Shown: positions 7,669-16,916 of the stretch, one piece after another
Layout of the letters: every line of letters starts with the position of its first letter
How positions within the stretch are numbered: position 1 is the first letter of the stretch
Assembly: GCF_013410565.1 (NCBI RefSeq)
Contig: NZ_JACCFO010000001.1
Coordinates: forward strand, 1,984,001-2,048,000
Length of the DNA: 64,000 nt
Direction: 5' to 3'
Source of the DNA: Streptomonospora nanhaiensis
GTDB lineage: Bacteria > Actinomycetota > Actinomycetes > Streptosporangiales > Streptosporangiaceae
The notes under the pieces: model-generated
The model's input: only the letters and a program-made list of their open reading frames with translations
Databases searched by the model: none
What the model was told of the DNA's origin: nothing
Translations under genes and position numbers: made by a program

Positions 7669-9969
7669 TCAGTTCGCCGCGGGGGCCGCCGGGGCCGCCG
7701 CGGGCGCGGCCTGCGCGCGGCCGCCGCGGCCGGCCCAGTACTGCCAGGCGAACAGCGCGGCGCCGATCACGAACCCGGCGAGGTCGCCCTGCCAGCTGGC
7801 GTGCAGCAGCGCCAGGCCGCCCAGGGCCGCCACGATCCGCAGCACCCAGTTGATGTCGGTGTTCAGGTGGCCCACGACCGCGACACCGACCAGGACGATG
7901 CCCAGCACCGCCGTGAGGAAGACCCACGTGCCCTCGACCCAGCCGGTCTCCTGCAGCAGCAGCTGCGGGGAGAACACGAACATGTAGGGCACCACGAAGC
8001 CCGACACCGCGATCCGCACCGAGTACACGCCCGTCATGATCGGGTTGCCGCCGGAGATGCCCGCGGCGGCGTAGGCCGCCAGGCACACCGGCGGGGTGAT
8101 GTCGGCCATCACCCCGAAGTAGTAGACGAACATGTGCGCCATCAGCAGCATCGCCACGGTCGGCTCGGCCAGGTCGGCCTGCAGGATCGCGATGATCGCC
8201 GGCGCCGCCAGGGTGGCGGTGATGACGTAGTTGGCGGTGGTCGGCACGCCGATGCCCAGGATCAGGCAGGCCAGCATCGACAGCAGCAGCGTGCAGAACA
8301 GCAGGCTCTGGGTGGGGTCGAGCAGCCCGAAGGTGATGAGCTGGAGTCCCGGCGAGAGCACGTTTTCGGCCAGGTTCACCAGGCCGCCGCTCAGCCGCAG
8401 GCCCAGCCCGGTCAGGGTGATGACGCCCGCGATGATGCCGGCCGCCGCGCACGCGATGATGATCGGCAGGGCCACGCGCGTGGCGTCGACCAGGCCGTCC
8501 AGCAGCGTCCACAGCGTCAGCCTGTCGTCCATGCCGCGCCAGCGGCGCAGGGCCAGGGCGACCAGCTGGGCCAGCAGGTTCACGCCGACGGTCAGCGCGA
8601 TGGCGCCCATCGCCGAGCGGATCGGCGAGAAGCCCAGCGAGAGCAGGACGAACAGGCCGATGATCGGCACCAGCAGGTAGCCCTTGGTGGCCATCAGCAT
8701 CCGCACGTTGGGCAGCAGCTCGCGTGGGACGCCCCGAATGCCCAGTTTCTTGGCGTCGTAGTGCACCACCACGAACTGGGCGATGAAGAACAGCGCCGCC
8801 GGAACGATCGCCGCCTGCATGATCTGCAGGTAGGGCACGCCGGTGAACTCGATCATGATGAACGCCGCCGCGCCCATCACCGGAGGCGCGATCTGCCCGC
8901 CGGTGGAGGAGGCCGCCTCCACCGCGCCCGCGTAGTTGGCGTGGTAGCCCGAGCGCTTCATCATCGGGATGGTGAACGCGCCGTTGCTGACGGTGTTGGC
9001 CACCGAGCTTCCGGTGATGGTGCCCGAGAACGCGCTCGTCACCACCGCGACCTTGGCCGTGCCGCCCGTGGTGCCGCCGGTCAGGCCCAGCGCGAGGTCG
9101 GTGAAGAACCGCTCCATGCCGGTGCGGGCCAGCATCGCCGAGAAGATCAGGAACAGGAAGATGAACGTCGAGGAGATCGCCAGGGGGGTGCCGAACACGC
9201 CCTCGGTGCCCAGGAACAGCGTGGAGACGATCCGGTCGATGCTGTAGCCGCTGTGGTGCAGGAACCCGGGCAGGAACGGGCCGAAGAACGCGTAGGCCAG
9301 CATCAGCCCGGCCAGGATCACCAGCGCCGCGCCCAGGGTGCGCTGGGCCGCCACCAGCACCAGCAGCAGGCCCACCGTGCCCACCGCCACGTACACGGGG
9401 TTGATCACGCCCACCGAGCTGACGATGTCCTCGTAGGCGAAGAACAGGAACAGGCCCGAGCCGGCCCCCAGCAGGGCCAGCAGCACGTCGGCGGCGGGCA
9501 TGCCCATCGGCTGCCAGGGCACGTACCGCGCGGCCTGCACCAGGGCCAGGATCCCCGCGCCGGGCGCCCACACGTACCAGTCGGCGATGCCTTCGACCTG
9601 CACGTAGACGATCAGCCCGATCCCCGCGGCGATCAGCCCCCAGCCGTACCAGCGCTGCCGCCGCGTGTCCTGGGGGGACGAGGGGTAGAGCAGGAACACC
9701 AGGCCCAGGCCCAGCGCCAGGTGGAAGGAGCGCTGCTGGAGGCCGGGCAGGGTGCCGAAGTAGCCGGTGTAGAGGTGGAACAGGGAGAGCACCAGGCCCA
9801 CGGCGAAGATCGTCCAGCGCCACACGGCGCGGATGTCGCGGCGGGTGCCGGCGGTCTCCTCGGCCAGGTTGTGGCCCTCGAGTTCGGCGACCTCCTTCTG
9901 CAGCTCGATGTCGCTGAAGTCGTCGGCGCCCTTCTCCGGCGGCGCCGTCGACGGCGGATCCGTCGTCAT
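7669..9969 (-). CDS. TAXI-type TRAP transporter, fused 4TM/12TM permease
   Basis: The 766-residue membrane protein fuses the small and large TRAP permease subunits into one chain, as in the TAXI subfamily. After a hydrophilic N-terminus of about 50 residues there are many hydrophobic segments; conserved pieces include GGTTGGTAKVAVVTSAFSGTITGSSVAN and EAASSTGGQIAPPVMGAAAF of the DctM-like core. It would use an ion gradient to import an organic acid or amino acid delivered by the binding protein encoded upstream (10590-11582). A DUF1850 gene lies between them, which is a common arrangement in this family. Substrate is not determinable. Confidence 0.92.
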   Translation of the reverse strand: MTTDPPSTAPPEKGADDFSDIELQKEVAELEGHNLAEETAGTRRDIRAVWRWTIFAVGLVLSLFHLYTGYFGTLPGLQQRSFHLALGLGLVFLLYPSSPQDTRRQRWYGWGLIAAGIGLIVYVQVEGIADWYVWAPGAGILALVQAARYVPWQPMGMPAADVLLALLGAGSGLFLFFAYEDIVSSVGVINPVYVAVGTVGLLLVLVAAQRTLGAALVILAGLMLAYAFFGPFLPGFLHHSGYSIDRIVSTLFLGTEGVFGTPLAISSTFIFLFLIFSAMLARTGMERFFTDLALGLTGGTTGGTAKVAVVTSAFSGTITGSSVANTVSNGAFTIPMMKRSGYHANYAGAVEAASSTGGQIAPPVMGAAAFIMIEFTGVPYLQIMQAAIVPAALFFIAQFVVVHYDAKKLGIRGVPRELLPNVRMLMATKGYLLVPIIGLFVLLSLGFSPIRSAMGAIALTVGVNLLAQLVALALRRWRGMDDRLTLWTLLDGLVDATRVALPIIIACAAAGIIAGVITLTGLGLRLSGGLVNLAENVLSPGLQLITFGLLDPTQSLLFCTLLLSMLACLILGIGVPTTANYVITATLAAPAIIAILQADLAEPTVAMLLMAHMFVYYFGVMADITPPVCLAAYAAAGISGGNPIMTGVYSVRIAVSGFVVPYMFVFSPQLLLQETGWVEGTWVFLTAVLGIVLVGVAVVGHLNTDINWVLRIVAALGGLALLHASWQGDLAGFVIGAALFAWQYWAGRGGRAQAAPAAAPAAPAAN

Positions 9970-10021
9970 CGCCCATCCCTTTCTTGTCGCCGCGGACCGC
10001 GTCGCGGCCCGCGCCCGCTGT

Positions 10022-10720
10022 TCACGGCCAGGAACCCGGGGCGCCCTGGACGCTCCACTCCACCCGCGTGCCGCGCTCCACCACGTCCAGCAGCCGCAGC
10101 CGCCGCCCGTCGGGGAAGGTGAGGACGTGGTCGACCCGGGGGCCGCCCACCATCTGCTGCACCCGGTCCAGCGGCCGGTTGTGGTGCAGCACCCGGTAGC
10201 CCTCGTCGGTGCGCAGGAAGGTCGTGGTGACCGAGCCGATGCGCTCGGGGCCGGCGGGCAGGTTCGCGCCGAAGGTGTCGAAGCGCATCTCGGCCATGGC
10301 CAGGCGGCCCGGCGGCGCGACGGCGAACACCTCCTCCACCGGCCGCTTGCTCACCGAGTGGGTGTGGCGCAGCACCACGTGCTCGCCCACCGCCACGGGG
10401 TGGGCGTGGACCACCCGGCCCGCGTCCATGTCGGTCACCACGAAGCGCAGCCGGCGGCCGGGCGCGGCGGCGCCGGGGGCCGCCGCCACCGCGGCGGCGA
10501 CAGCGGCCCCCGCGAGCGCGCGCAGGACGCGGCGGCGCCCGGGACCCCGCCCGCGCGCCGCCGCCTGGGCGCCGGCCGCGCCGTACGCCTTACTCGCCGA
10601 GGACGCCCTCTTCCTCGTAGTAGCGCTCCGCGCCGGGGTGGAGCTGGACCGGGCCCTGGCTCTCCACGGCGGTGTCGAGCTGGATCTGGTTGCCGACGTC
10701 GTGCCCGATGTCGCCGGCAC
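10022..10720 (-). CDS. DUF1850 domain protein of TAXI-TRAP operon (start uncertain)
   Basis: The C-terminal 150 residues match DUF1850, with the hallmark HTHSVSKRPVEEVF following a signal-like segment RRRVLRALAGAAVAAAVAAAP. Such proteins accompany TAXI-TRAP transporters and are thought to be secreted or membrane-anchored helpers of unknown role. The start is a problem: no ATG, GTG or TTG lies between the end of the upstream gene (10590) and the signal-like segment. The only open start is ATG at 10720, which would overlap the upstream gene by 131 bases and give an unlikely N-terminus. A non-standard start or a sequence error near 10590 is possible. Translation is probably coupled to the upstream gene. 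Confidence 0.7.
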   Translation of the reverse strand: MPATSGTTSATRSSSTPPWRARARSSSTPARSATTRKRASSASKAYGAAGAQAAARGRGPGRRRVLRALAGAAVAAAVAAAPGAAAPGRRLRFVVTDMDAGRVVHAHPVAVGEHVVLRHTHSVSKRPVEEVFAVAPPGRLAMAEMRFDTFGANLPAGPERIGSVTTTFLRTDEGYRVLHHNRPLDRVQQMVGGPRVDHVLTFPDGRRLRLLDVVERGTRVEWSVQGAPGSWP

Positions 10721-11582
10721 CCTCGTACAGCTCCTTGACCAGGTTGTAGGCCGTCTCCTCGTCGAGGTCGGCGGTGGTGTAGAGCGCGGCCCAGTTGGTG
10801 ACGGTCTCGGCGGCCTCGGTCTGGCCGTTGTAGGTGTCGGCCTCGATCGTCATGGCGCTGTAGCTGGGGTTGTCCTCCATGAGCTGGTCCAGGCCGTCGC
10901 CGGTGATGTCGACCAGCCGGATGTCGGTCTGGGTGGCAACCTGCTCGATGGAGCCGGCCGGCAGCGCCAGGATGGCGAAGGCGGCGTCGGTCTGGCCGTC
11001 GCCGAGCTTGGTGGCGGCCTCCTCGAAGGTGCTGTCGAACGCCTCGATGTCGTCCAGGCTCATGCCGTAGGCGTCGAGGATCTGCTCGGCGGCGACGGCG
11101 GTGCCGCTGCCGGGCGGGCCGATGTCGACGCGCTTGCCCTCCAGGTCCTCGATGGTCTCGATTCCGGAGTCGGCGGTGGTGACGATCTGCAGCACCTCGG
11201 GGTAGACATTGCCGAGGAAACGCACGTTGTCGGGGTTGGACAGCGGGTCGTCGGCGAATTCCGCGCCGCCTTCGACGGCGCTGGCGGCGACGCCGTTGAT
11301 GGCCATCACCAATTCGTTCTCGCCCTGGTCCAGAAGCCGCATGTTCTCCACCGAGGCGCCGCTGGCCTGGGTGCTGACGTTGACGCCCTCGATGTTCTGC
11401 GACCAGATCTCGGCGATTTCGCCGCCCAGCGGGTAGTAGGTGCCCCCGGTGCTGCCCGTGGCCATGCTCAGCTCGCCTCCGGCGCCCGCGTCGCCGACAC
11501 CGCAGCCGCCGAGCGCGATCACACCCGCCGCCGCTGCCGCCGAAACGGCGGTAAGTCGCCTGCTCGTGGGTCTGGTCCTCAT
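10590..11582 (-). CDS. TAXI family TRAP solute-binding lipoprotein
   Basis: The 330-residue product is the extracellular binding protein of the TRAP operon. The N-terminus MRTRPTSRR is followed by a hydrophobic stretch and the lipobox LGGC, giving a lipid-anchored mature protein at about residue 26. The mature part begins LSMATGSTGGTYYPLGGEIAEIW, the signature of the TAXI family. Start ATG at 11582 has AAAGGA about 9 bases upstream; upstream in-frame starts lack this. It is the first gene of the operon with DUF1850 and the fused permease. Confidence 0.92.
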   Translation of the reverse strand: MRTRPTSRRLTAVSAAAAAGVIALGGCGVGDAGAGGELSMATGSTGGTYYPLGGEIAEIWSQNIEGVNVSTQASGASVENMRLLDQGENELVMAINGVAASAVEGGAEFADDPLSNPDNVRFLGNVYPEVLQIVTTADSGIETIEDLEGKRVDIGPPGSGTAVAAEQILDAYGMSLDDIEAFDSTFEEAATKLGDGQTDAAFAILALPAGSIEQVATQTDIRLVDITGDGLDQLMEDNPSYSAMTIEADTYNGQTEAAETVTNWAALYTTADLDEETAYNLVKELYEGAGDIGHDVGNQIQLDTAVESQGPVQLHPGAERYYEEEGVLGE

Positions 11583-11889
11583 TGCGCGTCCTTTCCGCAA
11601 GGGCGCCGCGCCGGGGGTTGCCCGGCGAGGCCCACTGAAGTGCCTAAGGCGGATTCCGGCCCGGAACATTGGCTGGACTATAGACAGCGTGTCGGTACTG
11701 CGGCGCTCCGCGCGCATTACAAGTAGGGAACGAATAAGCCGTGGTCGCGATGTGCCACACAACGCCTACTTTCGGCGCTATTGCGGTCGTGGGGGGCCGG
11801 AAGAGCGCTCCGGCGCTACTGCGCGCAGCCGCACATACCACTAAGGTCGACATGTCGTTCCATAAGCCCACAGAGTGCAAAGTTTCCTC
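11583..11889. other. Divergent promoter region, TAXI operon / S9 peptidase
   Basis: These 307 bases separate two divergent genes and are AT-richer than their surroundings (for example 11655-11735), consistent with two promoters. I could not assign a confident -35/-10 pair or a palindromic operator on either strand. Confidence 0.5.
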
Positions 11890-14091
11890 ATGACCGACCG
11901 CGTGACGGCCCCCTACGGCGCCTGGCCATCGCCGATCGCTGCCAGCGACGTCTCCCGAGGTGAGCGGCTGCTGGGCTCCCCCAGCGTCATCGGCGCGCAC
12001 ACCTGGTGGGAGGAGTCCCGACCCGAGGAGGGCGGGCGCACCACCGTCATGCACCGGGGCGCCGACGGCACCGTCGCCGAACTCCTCGCCGCCCCCTGGG
12101 ACGCCCACACCCGCGTCCACGAGTACGGCGGGCGGTCCTACCTGCCCGTGCCCCGGCGCGACGACAAGGCCATCACCCGCTACGGGGTCGTCTTCAGCAA
12201 CCTCGACGACCAGCGGCTCTACCTCCTGGAGCCCGGGGCGGCCGCCCCCCGGCCCATCAGCCCCGAGCCGCACGCCCCCGCCGCGCTGCGCTACGCCGAC
12301 TTCGCGCTCAGCCCCGACGGCAAGCGGGTGATCTGCGTGCGCGAAAGCCACCCCGAGCCCGCCGCCGGAGGCGCGGCGGCCCGGCCCCGGCGCGCCATCG
12401 TGTCGCTGCCGCTGTCGGGGCGCGCCGCCGAGGACCCCGGCGCCGTCACCGAACTCGTCTCCGGCGCCGACTTCTACGCCTGGCCCACGCCCTCCCCCGA
12501 CGGGCGGCACCTGGTGTGGGTGTCGTGGAACCACCCGCGCATGCCCTGGGACGGCACCGAACTGCGGGTCGGCACGCTCGCCGACGGCGCCGTCAGCAAC
12601 GTCTACACGCTCAAGGGCGGCATCAACGAGTCGGTGCTGGCGCCCGTCTGGCGCGACGACAGCACCGTCTCGTTCGTGTCGGACTGGCCGGGCTGGTGGA
12701 ACCTCTACGAGATCGGGCTCACCGGGCCGGCCATCGCGCTCTACCCGGCCGAGGAGGAGTTCGCCCACGGGTTCACCCGCCTGGGCGACCGGCCCTACAC
12801 CCGCCTCGCCGACGGCCGCCTGGTCGCCCTGTCGGGCCACGCCGACCTCACCCCCGGCGTCTACGACCCCGCCACCGCCGAACTCACCCCGCTGGACACC
12901 GGCCGCGAGGGCCTGACCAGCTGGCTGACGCTGGAGAGCGACGGCGACACCGTGGTGGGACTGGCCGGCGGGCCGCGCACGCCGCTGAGCCTGGTGCGGC
13001 TCGACCCCCGCACCGGGCGCACCGAGGTGCTGCGCCGAGCCGCCGAAAACCTGCCCGACCCCGGCTACCTGCCCGAGCCGCGCGCCATCACCGTCAGCGG
13101 GCGCTACGGCGCGGCCGTGCACGCCACCGTGTACCCGCCCACCCACCCCGGCGTCGAGGGCGAGGGCCCCGCGCCGTACGTGGTGTGGGCGCACGGCGGC
13201 CCGGTCGGCAAGGCCCTGGGGCTGCTCGACCTCGCCAAGGCGTTCTACACCAGCCGCGGGATCGGGATCCTCGACGTCAACTACGGCGGGTCGGTCGGAT
13301 TCGGCCGCACCTACCGCGAACGGCTGCACGGCCAGTGGGGCGTGGTGGACGTCGAGGACGTCACCGCGGCCGCGCGGGCCCTGGTGGAGCAGGGCGCCGC
13401 CGACCCCGAGCGGCTGGCCGTGCGCGGCAACAGCGCCGGCGGCCTGACCACCCTGCTGGCGCTCACCGGCGACACCTTCGCCTGCGGCACCTCGGCCTGG
13501 GGCGTGACCGACCTGCTGCGGCTGGCGGGGGAGACCCACGACTTCGAGTCGCGCTACCTCGACGGCCTGGTCGGGCCGCTGCCGGGGTACGCGGCCACCT
13601 ACCGCGAGCGCTCGCCCATCGACCGCGCCGACGAACTGGTCCGGCCGGTGCTGCTCCTGCAGGGATCGGCCGACCCGGTGGTGCCCGCCAACCAGGCCCA
13701 CGCGCTGGCGGCGAGCCTGTCCGAGCGGGGCATCCGGCACGCGCTCATCGAGTTCGAGGGCGAGGGCCACGGCCTGCGCGCCGCCGACAACCGGCGCAGG
13801 GCACTGGAGGCGGAACTGGCCTTCTACGGGGAGGTCTTCGGCTTCACCCCCGAGGGGGCGGCGCCGATCGCGCTGAGCACCGACTACGCCCCGGTGCGGG
13901 TGGGCGCGGCGAGCTCGGCCGGCGGCGCGGCCGGCGCGGAGGCCGCCCACGCCCCCGAGGGGGAAACCGACCTGGACCTGGTGGCCGAGCCGCTGCCGCC
14001 GCTCGACGCGCACGAGCCCCGTGCGGACGCGCAGAGGGCGGAGACACCGGGGCGGGGGCTGCCGGCGGGGCAGGAGCACGGCGAGGGGTGA
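11890..14091 (+). CDS. S9 family prolyl oligopeptidase-like serine peptidase
   Basis: The 733-residue product has an N-terminal beta-propeller region (about 1-390) and a C-terminal alpha/beta-hydrolase domain. The nucleophile serine is in RGNSAGGLTT, the acid in LLLQGSADPVVPANQ, and the histidine in FEGEGHGLR, in that order, as in dipeptidyl/acylaminoacyl peptidases. No signal peptide is present, so it is probably cytosolic. The last 75 or so residues form an Ala/Glu/Pro-rich tail that looks disordered and is not part of the usual fold. ATG at 11890 was preferred to GTG at 11875 because family members begin near MTDR. Confidence 0.92.
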   Translation: MTDRVTAPYGAWPSPIAASDVSRGERLLGSPSVIGAHTWWEESRPEEGGRTTVMHRGADGTVAELLAAPWDAHTRVHEYGGRSYLPVPRRDDKAITRYGVVFSNLDDQRLYLLEPGAAAPRPISPEPHAPAALRYADFALSPDGKRVICVRESHPEPAAGGAAARPRRAIVSLPLSGRAAEDPGAVTELVSGADFYAWPTPSPDGRHLVWVSWNHPRMPWDGTELRVGTLADGAVSNVYTLKGGINESVLAPVWRDDSTVSFVSDWPGWWNLYEIGLTGPAIALYPAEEEFAHGFTRLGDRPYTRLADGRLVALSGHADLTPGVYDPATAELTPLDTGREGLTSWLTLESDGDTVVGLAGGPRTPLSLVRLDPRTGRTEVLRRAAENLPDPGYLPEPRAITVSGRYGAAVHATVYPPTHPGVEGEGPAPYVVWAHGGPVGKALGLLDLAKAFYTSRGIGILDVNYGGSVGFGRTYRERLHGQWGVVDVEDVTAAARALVEQGAADPERLAVRGNSAGGLTTLLALTGDTFACGTSAWGVTDLLRLAGETHDFESRYLDGLVGPLPGYAATYRERSPIDRADELVRPVLLLQGSADPVVPANQAHALAASLSERGIRHALIEFEGEGHGLRAADNRRRALEAELAFYGEVFGFTPEGAAPIALSTDYAPVRVGAASSAGGAAGAEAAHAPEGETDLDLVAEPLPPLDAHEPRADAQRAETPGRGLPAGQEHGEG

Positions 14092-14246
14092 CCGGCGCGC
14101 GAGAGCGCAGGGCCCGCCGGCGGCGGGCGGACACGGAGGCGGTGGTTCATCCCGGTGCGTGGGGATATGGACCTCGCGATCTTGGCGGGCTATCGTGAGC
14201 CGGTCTCCCCCACCCCCGCCCTCCCCCCGCAGTGGAAAGCGGTGCC

Positions 14247-15134
14247 ATGACGGAAAAACGCGACCCGGAAGCCGCCAGGCGGAGAAGCGAGAACATCCGC
14301 CACGGCGCCCAGCGAGGGGCTCTGGCCGCGGGTGCGGCCGCGGTCGCCCTCGGCGCGGGCGTCGCCCTCAACGACGGATCGGACCTTCCGCCGCCCAAGT
14401 CCGAACTTCGCGTCGCCTACGCTTAGGCGGCGCAATCGGCCCGGGACGTCAGCGGCTCGCTCCGGGAGTTCATCGACACGCTCCCCGCCGACCGGCAGAC
14501 CTCGTTCTGGGTGCGGAGGAACGCGGCACAGGCCCCCGGCCGCCACGAAGGCCAGGACCCCGGCCTCAACAACAGCAGGATCAACAGCACCGGGTAACTC
14601 CGCCACCGAACTCTTCTACATCAGGTCGGGACGCCTCGGCGAACGCGCGGTCGAGATCAACCGCGCGCTCACCACCGCGGAACTGGACGTGCAGGCCTAC
14701 ACCAAGGGCGCGTACAAGGCGAAGGGCGGCGACCACGTCACCCCAAGAACCCGGACGACGCCACCCTGGAACGGTTCGGCGCCTTCCTCCACGACTCCGC
14801 CGACCGCGTGAAGGCGCCCATGGGCGCGGCCAAGGACTTCCCCGCGACGGACGCCGCCCGCCCGGCCGGCCGGGCCGCGCTGGAGAGGTTGCAGGCCGCG
14901 GCGAACCTGTTCCCCACCAGGGAGCACATCGACGCCGGCGTCGTCTGGGACACCCGGAACAACCTGCCGGCCGTCAAGACCGCGGACACCAACCGCGCCC
15001 TGGGCCCGCGGCTGTCCCCCACCCTGGCCGCCGCGAAGTCCGCGCAGCGGACACCGCACTCGGCCGACACCCGAGCGGCCACGGCACCCCGGACCGCGAC
15101 CACCAGGGCCGTCGGCGGCGCGGCCGCGCTCTAG
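14247..15134 (+). pseudogene. Frame-broken gene P1, homologous to P2 at 15854-16604
   Basis: Reading from ATG 14247 gives a short polar start, one hydrophobic segment (ALAAGAAAVALGAGVAL) and then an in-frame TAG at 14424. The same frame continues sensibly (SARDVSGSLREFIDTLPADRQ) to TAA at 14595. The next homologous block (NSATELFYIRSGRLGERAVEINRAL) is one base ahead, so one base appears inserted near 14594. Near 14745, in a run of four C, one base appears missing, after which the original frame resumes (LERFGAFLHDSADRVKAP) to the stop at 15134. The rebuilt protein is about 295 residues, membrane-anchored and helical, of unknown function. It aligns along its length with P2, which supports a real gene that has decayed, or sequence errors. 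Confidence 0.7.
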
Positions 15135-15141
15135 TCCCCCG

Positions 15142-15169
15142 CCCCGGGGCGCCGCGCGGCGCCCCGGGG
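15142..15169 (+). terminator. Strong hairpin after broken gene P1
   Basis: CCCCGGGGCGCC (15142-15153) pairs perfectly with GGCGCCCCGGGG (15158-15169) around a GCGC loop, starting eight bases after the P1 stop. Its retention suggests P1 was once a normal transcription unit. It may also serve the converging small gene at 15271-15611. Confidence 0.65.
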
Positions 15170-15270
15170 ATACGGCTCCCGCTCGCACCGCGCCCTTCCG
15201 CCGCCGGCGAGCACACCGGCGAACCCGCGCCCGCCGGACCCGCGCCCGTCCCCTGACGTGCCCGGCGGTG

Positions 15271-15611
15271 TCAGTGCAGGCCGCGGCGCCTCCCGCGCCG
15301 CTCCGGGAGGCGGGCGGCGGCCGGCGCACCGCGCCCGCTCGCCCGAGCCCGCCGGCCCCGCCGCACCTCGTCCAGGCCGACGCCGCGGTCCCGGCCGGCC
15401 TCGGCGGCCGCGGCGCCGTCTCCCCCGCCCAGGGCGGTAGTGATCGCGTGGCGCAGCCGGCTCATCTCCGCCACGTCCGCACGGATCCGGCTGGTGCCCC
15501 GGGACATCGCCATGTGGGTGTCGTGCTCGCGCCGGAACGCCGCCTGCCTGCCACCCATCACCACCGCTTCGCGGCCTCGCTCAGCGGCGGGAACTCGATG
15601 TCGAACGCCAT
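15271..15611 (-). pseudogene. Small gene split into a 17-codon and a 95-codon frame
   Basis: An ATG at 15611 has a strong AAGGGGG ribosome site and opens a 17-residue frame, MAFDIEFPPLSEAAKRW, that stops at 15558. The stop overlaps a second start (TGATG), opening a 95-residue frame to 15271 that begins MGGRQAAFRREHDTHMAMSRG and ends in an Arg/Ala-rich tail. Either this is one roughly 113-residue gene that has lost a base near 15561, or a leader peptide translationally coupled to a second small protein. I recognise no family. It lies in the same orientation as P2 and may share its transcript. Confidence 0.5.
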
Positions 15612-15853
15612 TGCGGCCCCCTTCTCGTCGCAGCCGGGCCGCGCGGCGGTGCCGGGGGACCGCGCCGCCACCCGAGGAGGATCATGGCGCCTGCGCGCCG
15701 AGGAGGCAAGGGCGGCGGCGCCCCGCGCTGCCCCGGACGGCGGCGTCAGGACCCCCGAACCGCGCACCTGCGAGCAGGCGGGGGCCGGGCGCGGTGAGAG
15801 CGGGAGGGCCTTCCGCGCCGCCGCGCGGCAGGGCGCGTGTCGCCAGAGCGGCC

Positions 15854-16604
15854 CTAGAGCGCCCGGCCGTTCGCCGGGCCGGGGCGCGGCGCCGGGGTGC
15901 GCCGAGCCGGGGCGGTGCGGCCCTGGCGCGCGGCGGTGAGGCGGCCCGGAGTCAGCGGCGCGCCGGCCGCCTTGGTGGCGGCCTGCTGCTCCGCCTCGCG
16001 CTGGGCCGCGCCGATCTCCGCCGTGGACGGAAACGCACGCGCGGCCCGCCGCAGCTCGTCCGCCGACGCGTCGGCCGCCGCCTCGCGAGGCGTGCCCCGG
16101 TGGGCGGCCGACAGCCGGCCGGCCGACCGGTCCATCCGGTCGACCCCCTCCCGGGCGGCGCGCAGGAAGTCGCCCACGTCCTTGGGGGTCAGCCGGTTGA
16201 CGTCGTCGGGCAGGGTCTGCCCGCGCTCGGCCGCCGTGAAGCCCGCGCCGGCTCCCGCGAGCGCCGCCTCCGTCTTCCGCAGGCCCTTGTCGATGTCGGC
16301 GAGGCTCTCCCCGAGCCGCCCGTAGCGCCGGTAGGCGGCATCCACCAGAGGAGTCGTTCAGGTGGGTGGCACCCGGGGTGGTGCGCCCGCTGAGACCCGT
16401 GAGCCGATGGGCGGCGGCGACGTCCAGGTTCCGCACGGCGGTCTGCGCGCGAAACGCGGTGTCGGCGAGCGCGCCCTGGGACCACTTCGCGGGTTCGGGG
16501 GCCGATTCGAGTTTGACGGCACCGGTCACGACCGATCCCACCGCCACCGCGCCGATGCCGACCTTCTCCCAGGTCTTCAGACCGCTCGGCTTCTTCGCCG
16601 CCAT
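15854..16604 (-). pseudogene. Frame-broken gene P2, homologous to P1
   Basis: ATG at 16604 has AAAGGAG six bases upstream and opens MAAKKPSGLKTWEKVG followed by a hydrophobic helix and a helical region. At about 16350 the coding sense moves one base ahead, with TCC T CTG GTG GAT where one T appears extra, and continues as DAAYRRYGRLGESLADIDKGLRKTEAAL to the stop at 15854. P1 and P2 align at the helix, at YGRLGESxxxI/SGRLGERxxxI, and at RAARAFPSTAEI/QAAANLFPTREHI. The rebuilt protein is about 249 residues with a Pro/Arg-rich tail. The function is unknown; a membrane-anchored helical protein is all that can be said. Confidence 0.7.
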
Positions 16605-16916
16605 GCACCGCTCCTTTGCGGACAACAGTCGTCACCCACCTGCCCGTGGGCGGCCCCCACCGTAGCGGGGACCGGCGCGCCGGCACCAGGGGACCGCCGC
16701 GGGGCGGGTGGGGCGGCGCCGCCGGACCCGCCCACCGCGCGGTGCCGCCGCCGCGCGGCCCAGGACCAGAGCCGGGGCGAAGGCCGCGGAGCCGAGCGTG
16801 CGCGTGTCCGCGCGCTCGCCGAAGGCCCCGGCGCACCGAGGGCCGTTCAGGCGGCGGGGCCGCGCGAAGCAGCGCGGGTGCGCCGGGCGCGGACCCGACC
16901 GCGCGGGCGCGGTGGC
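16605..16916. other. Gene-free gap between recX and P2
   Basis: These 312 bases follow the recX stop and precede P2, all on the minus strand. Part must hold the P2 promoter. Only short GC-rich repeats and shadow frames are visible; no clear terminator for recX with a usable loop was found. Confidence 0.45.

Noticed and set aside
4644-7853. A 1069-codon plus-strand frame spanning P450, the gap and miaB
   Set aside because: It lies across two well-supported genes in a different frame or strand and shows only shadow composition.
7801-10122. A 773-codon plus-strand frame antisense to the TRAP permease
   Set aside because: The His/Arg/Gln-rich product has no recognisable fold, while the minus strand encodes an obvious multi-helix permease.
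14560-14610. Programmed +1 frameshift at GGG TAA C in P1
   Set aside because: The stop in a shift-prone context is suggestive, but P1 also has an upstream TAG and a second shift in a C-run, and P2 shows no stop at its shift. Decay or sequence error explains all of these; kept only as a possibility in the findings.
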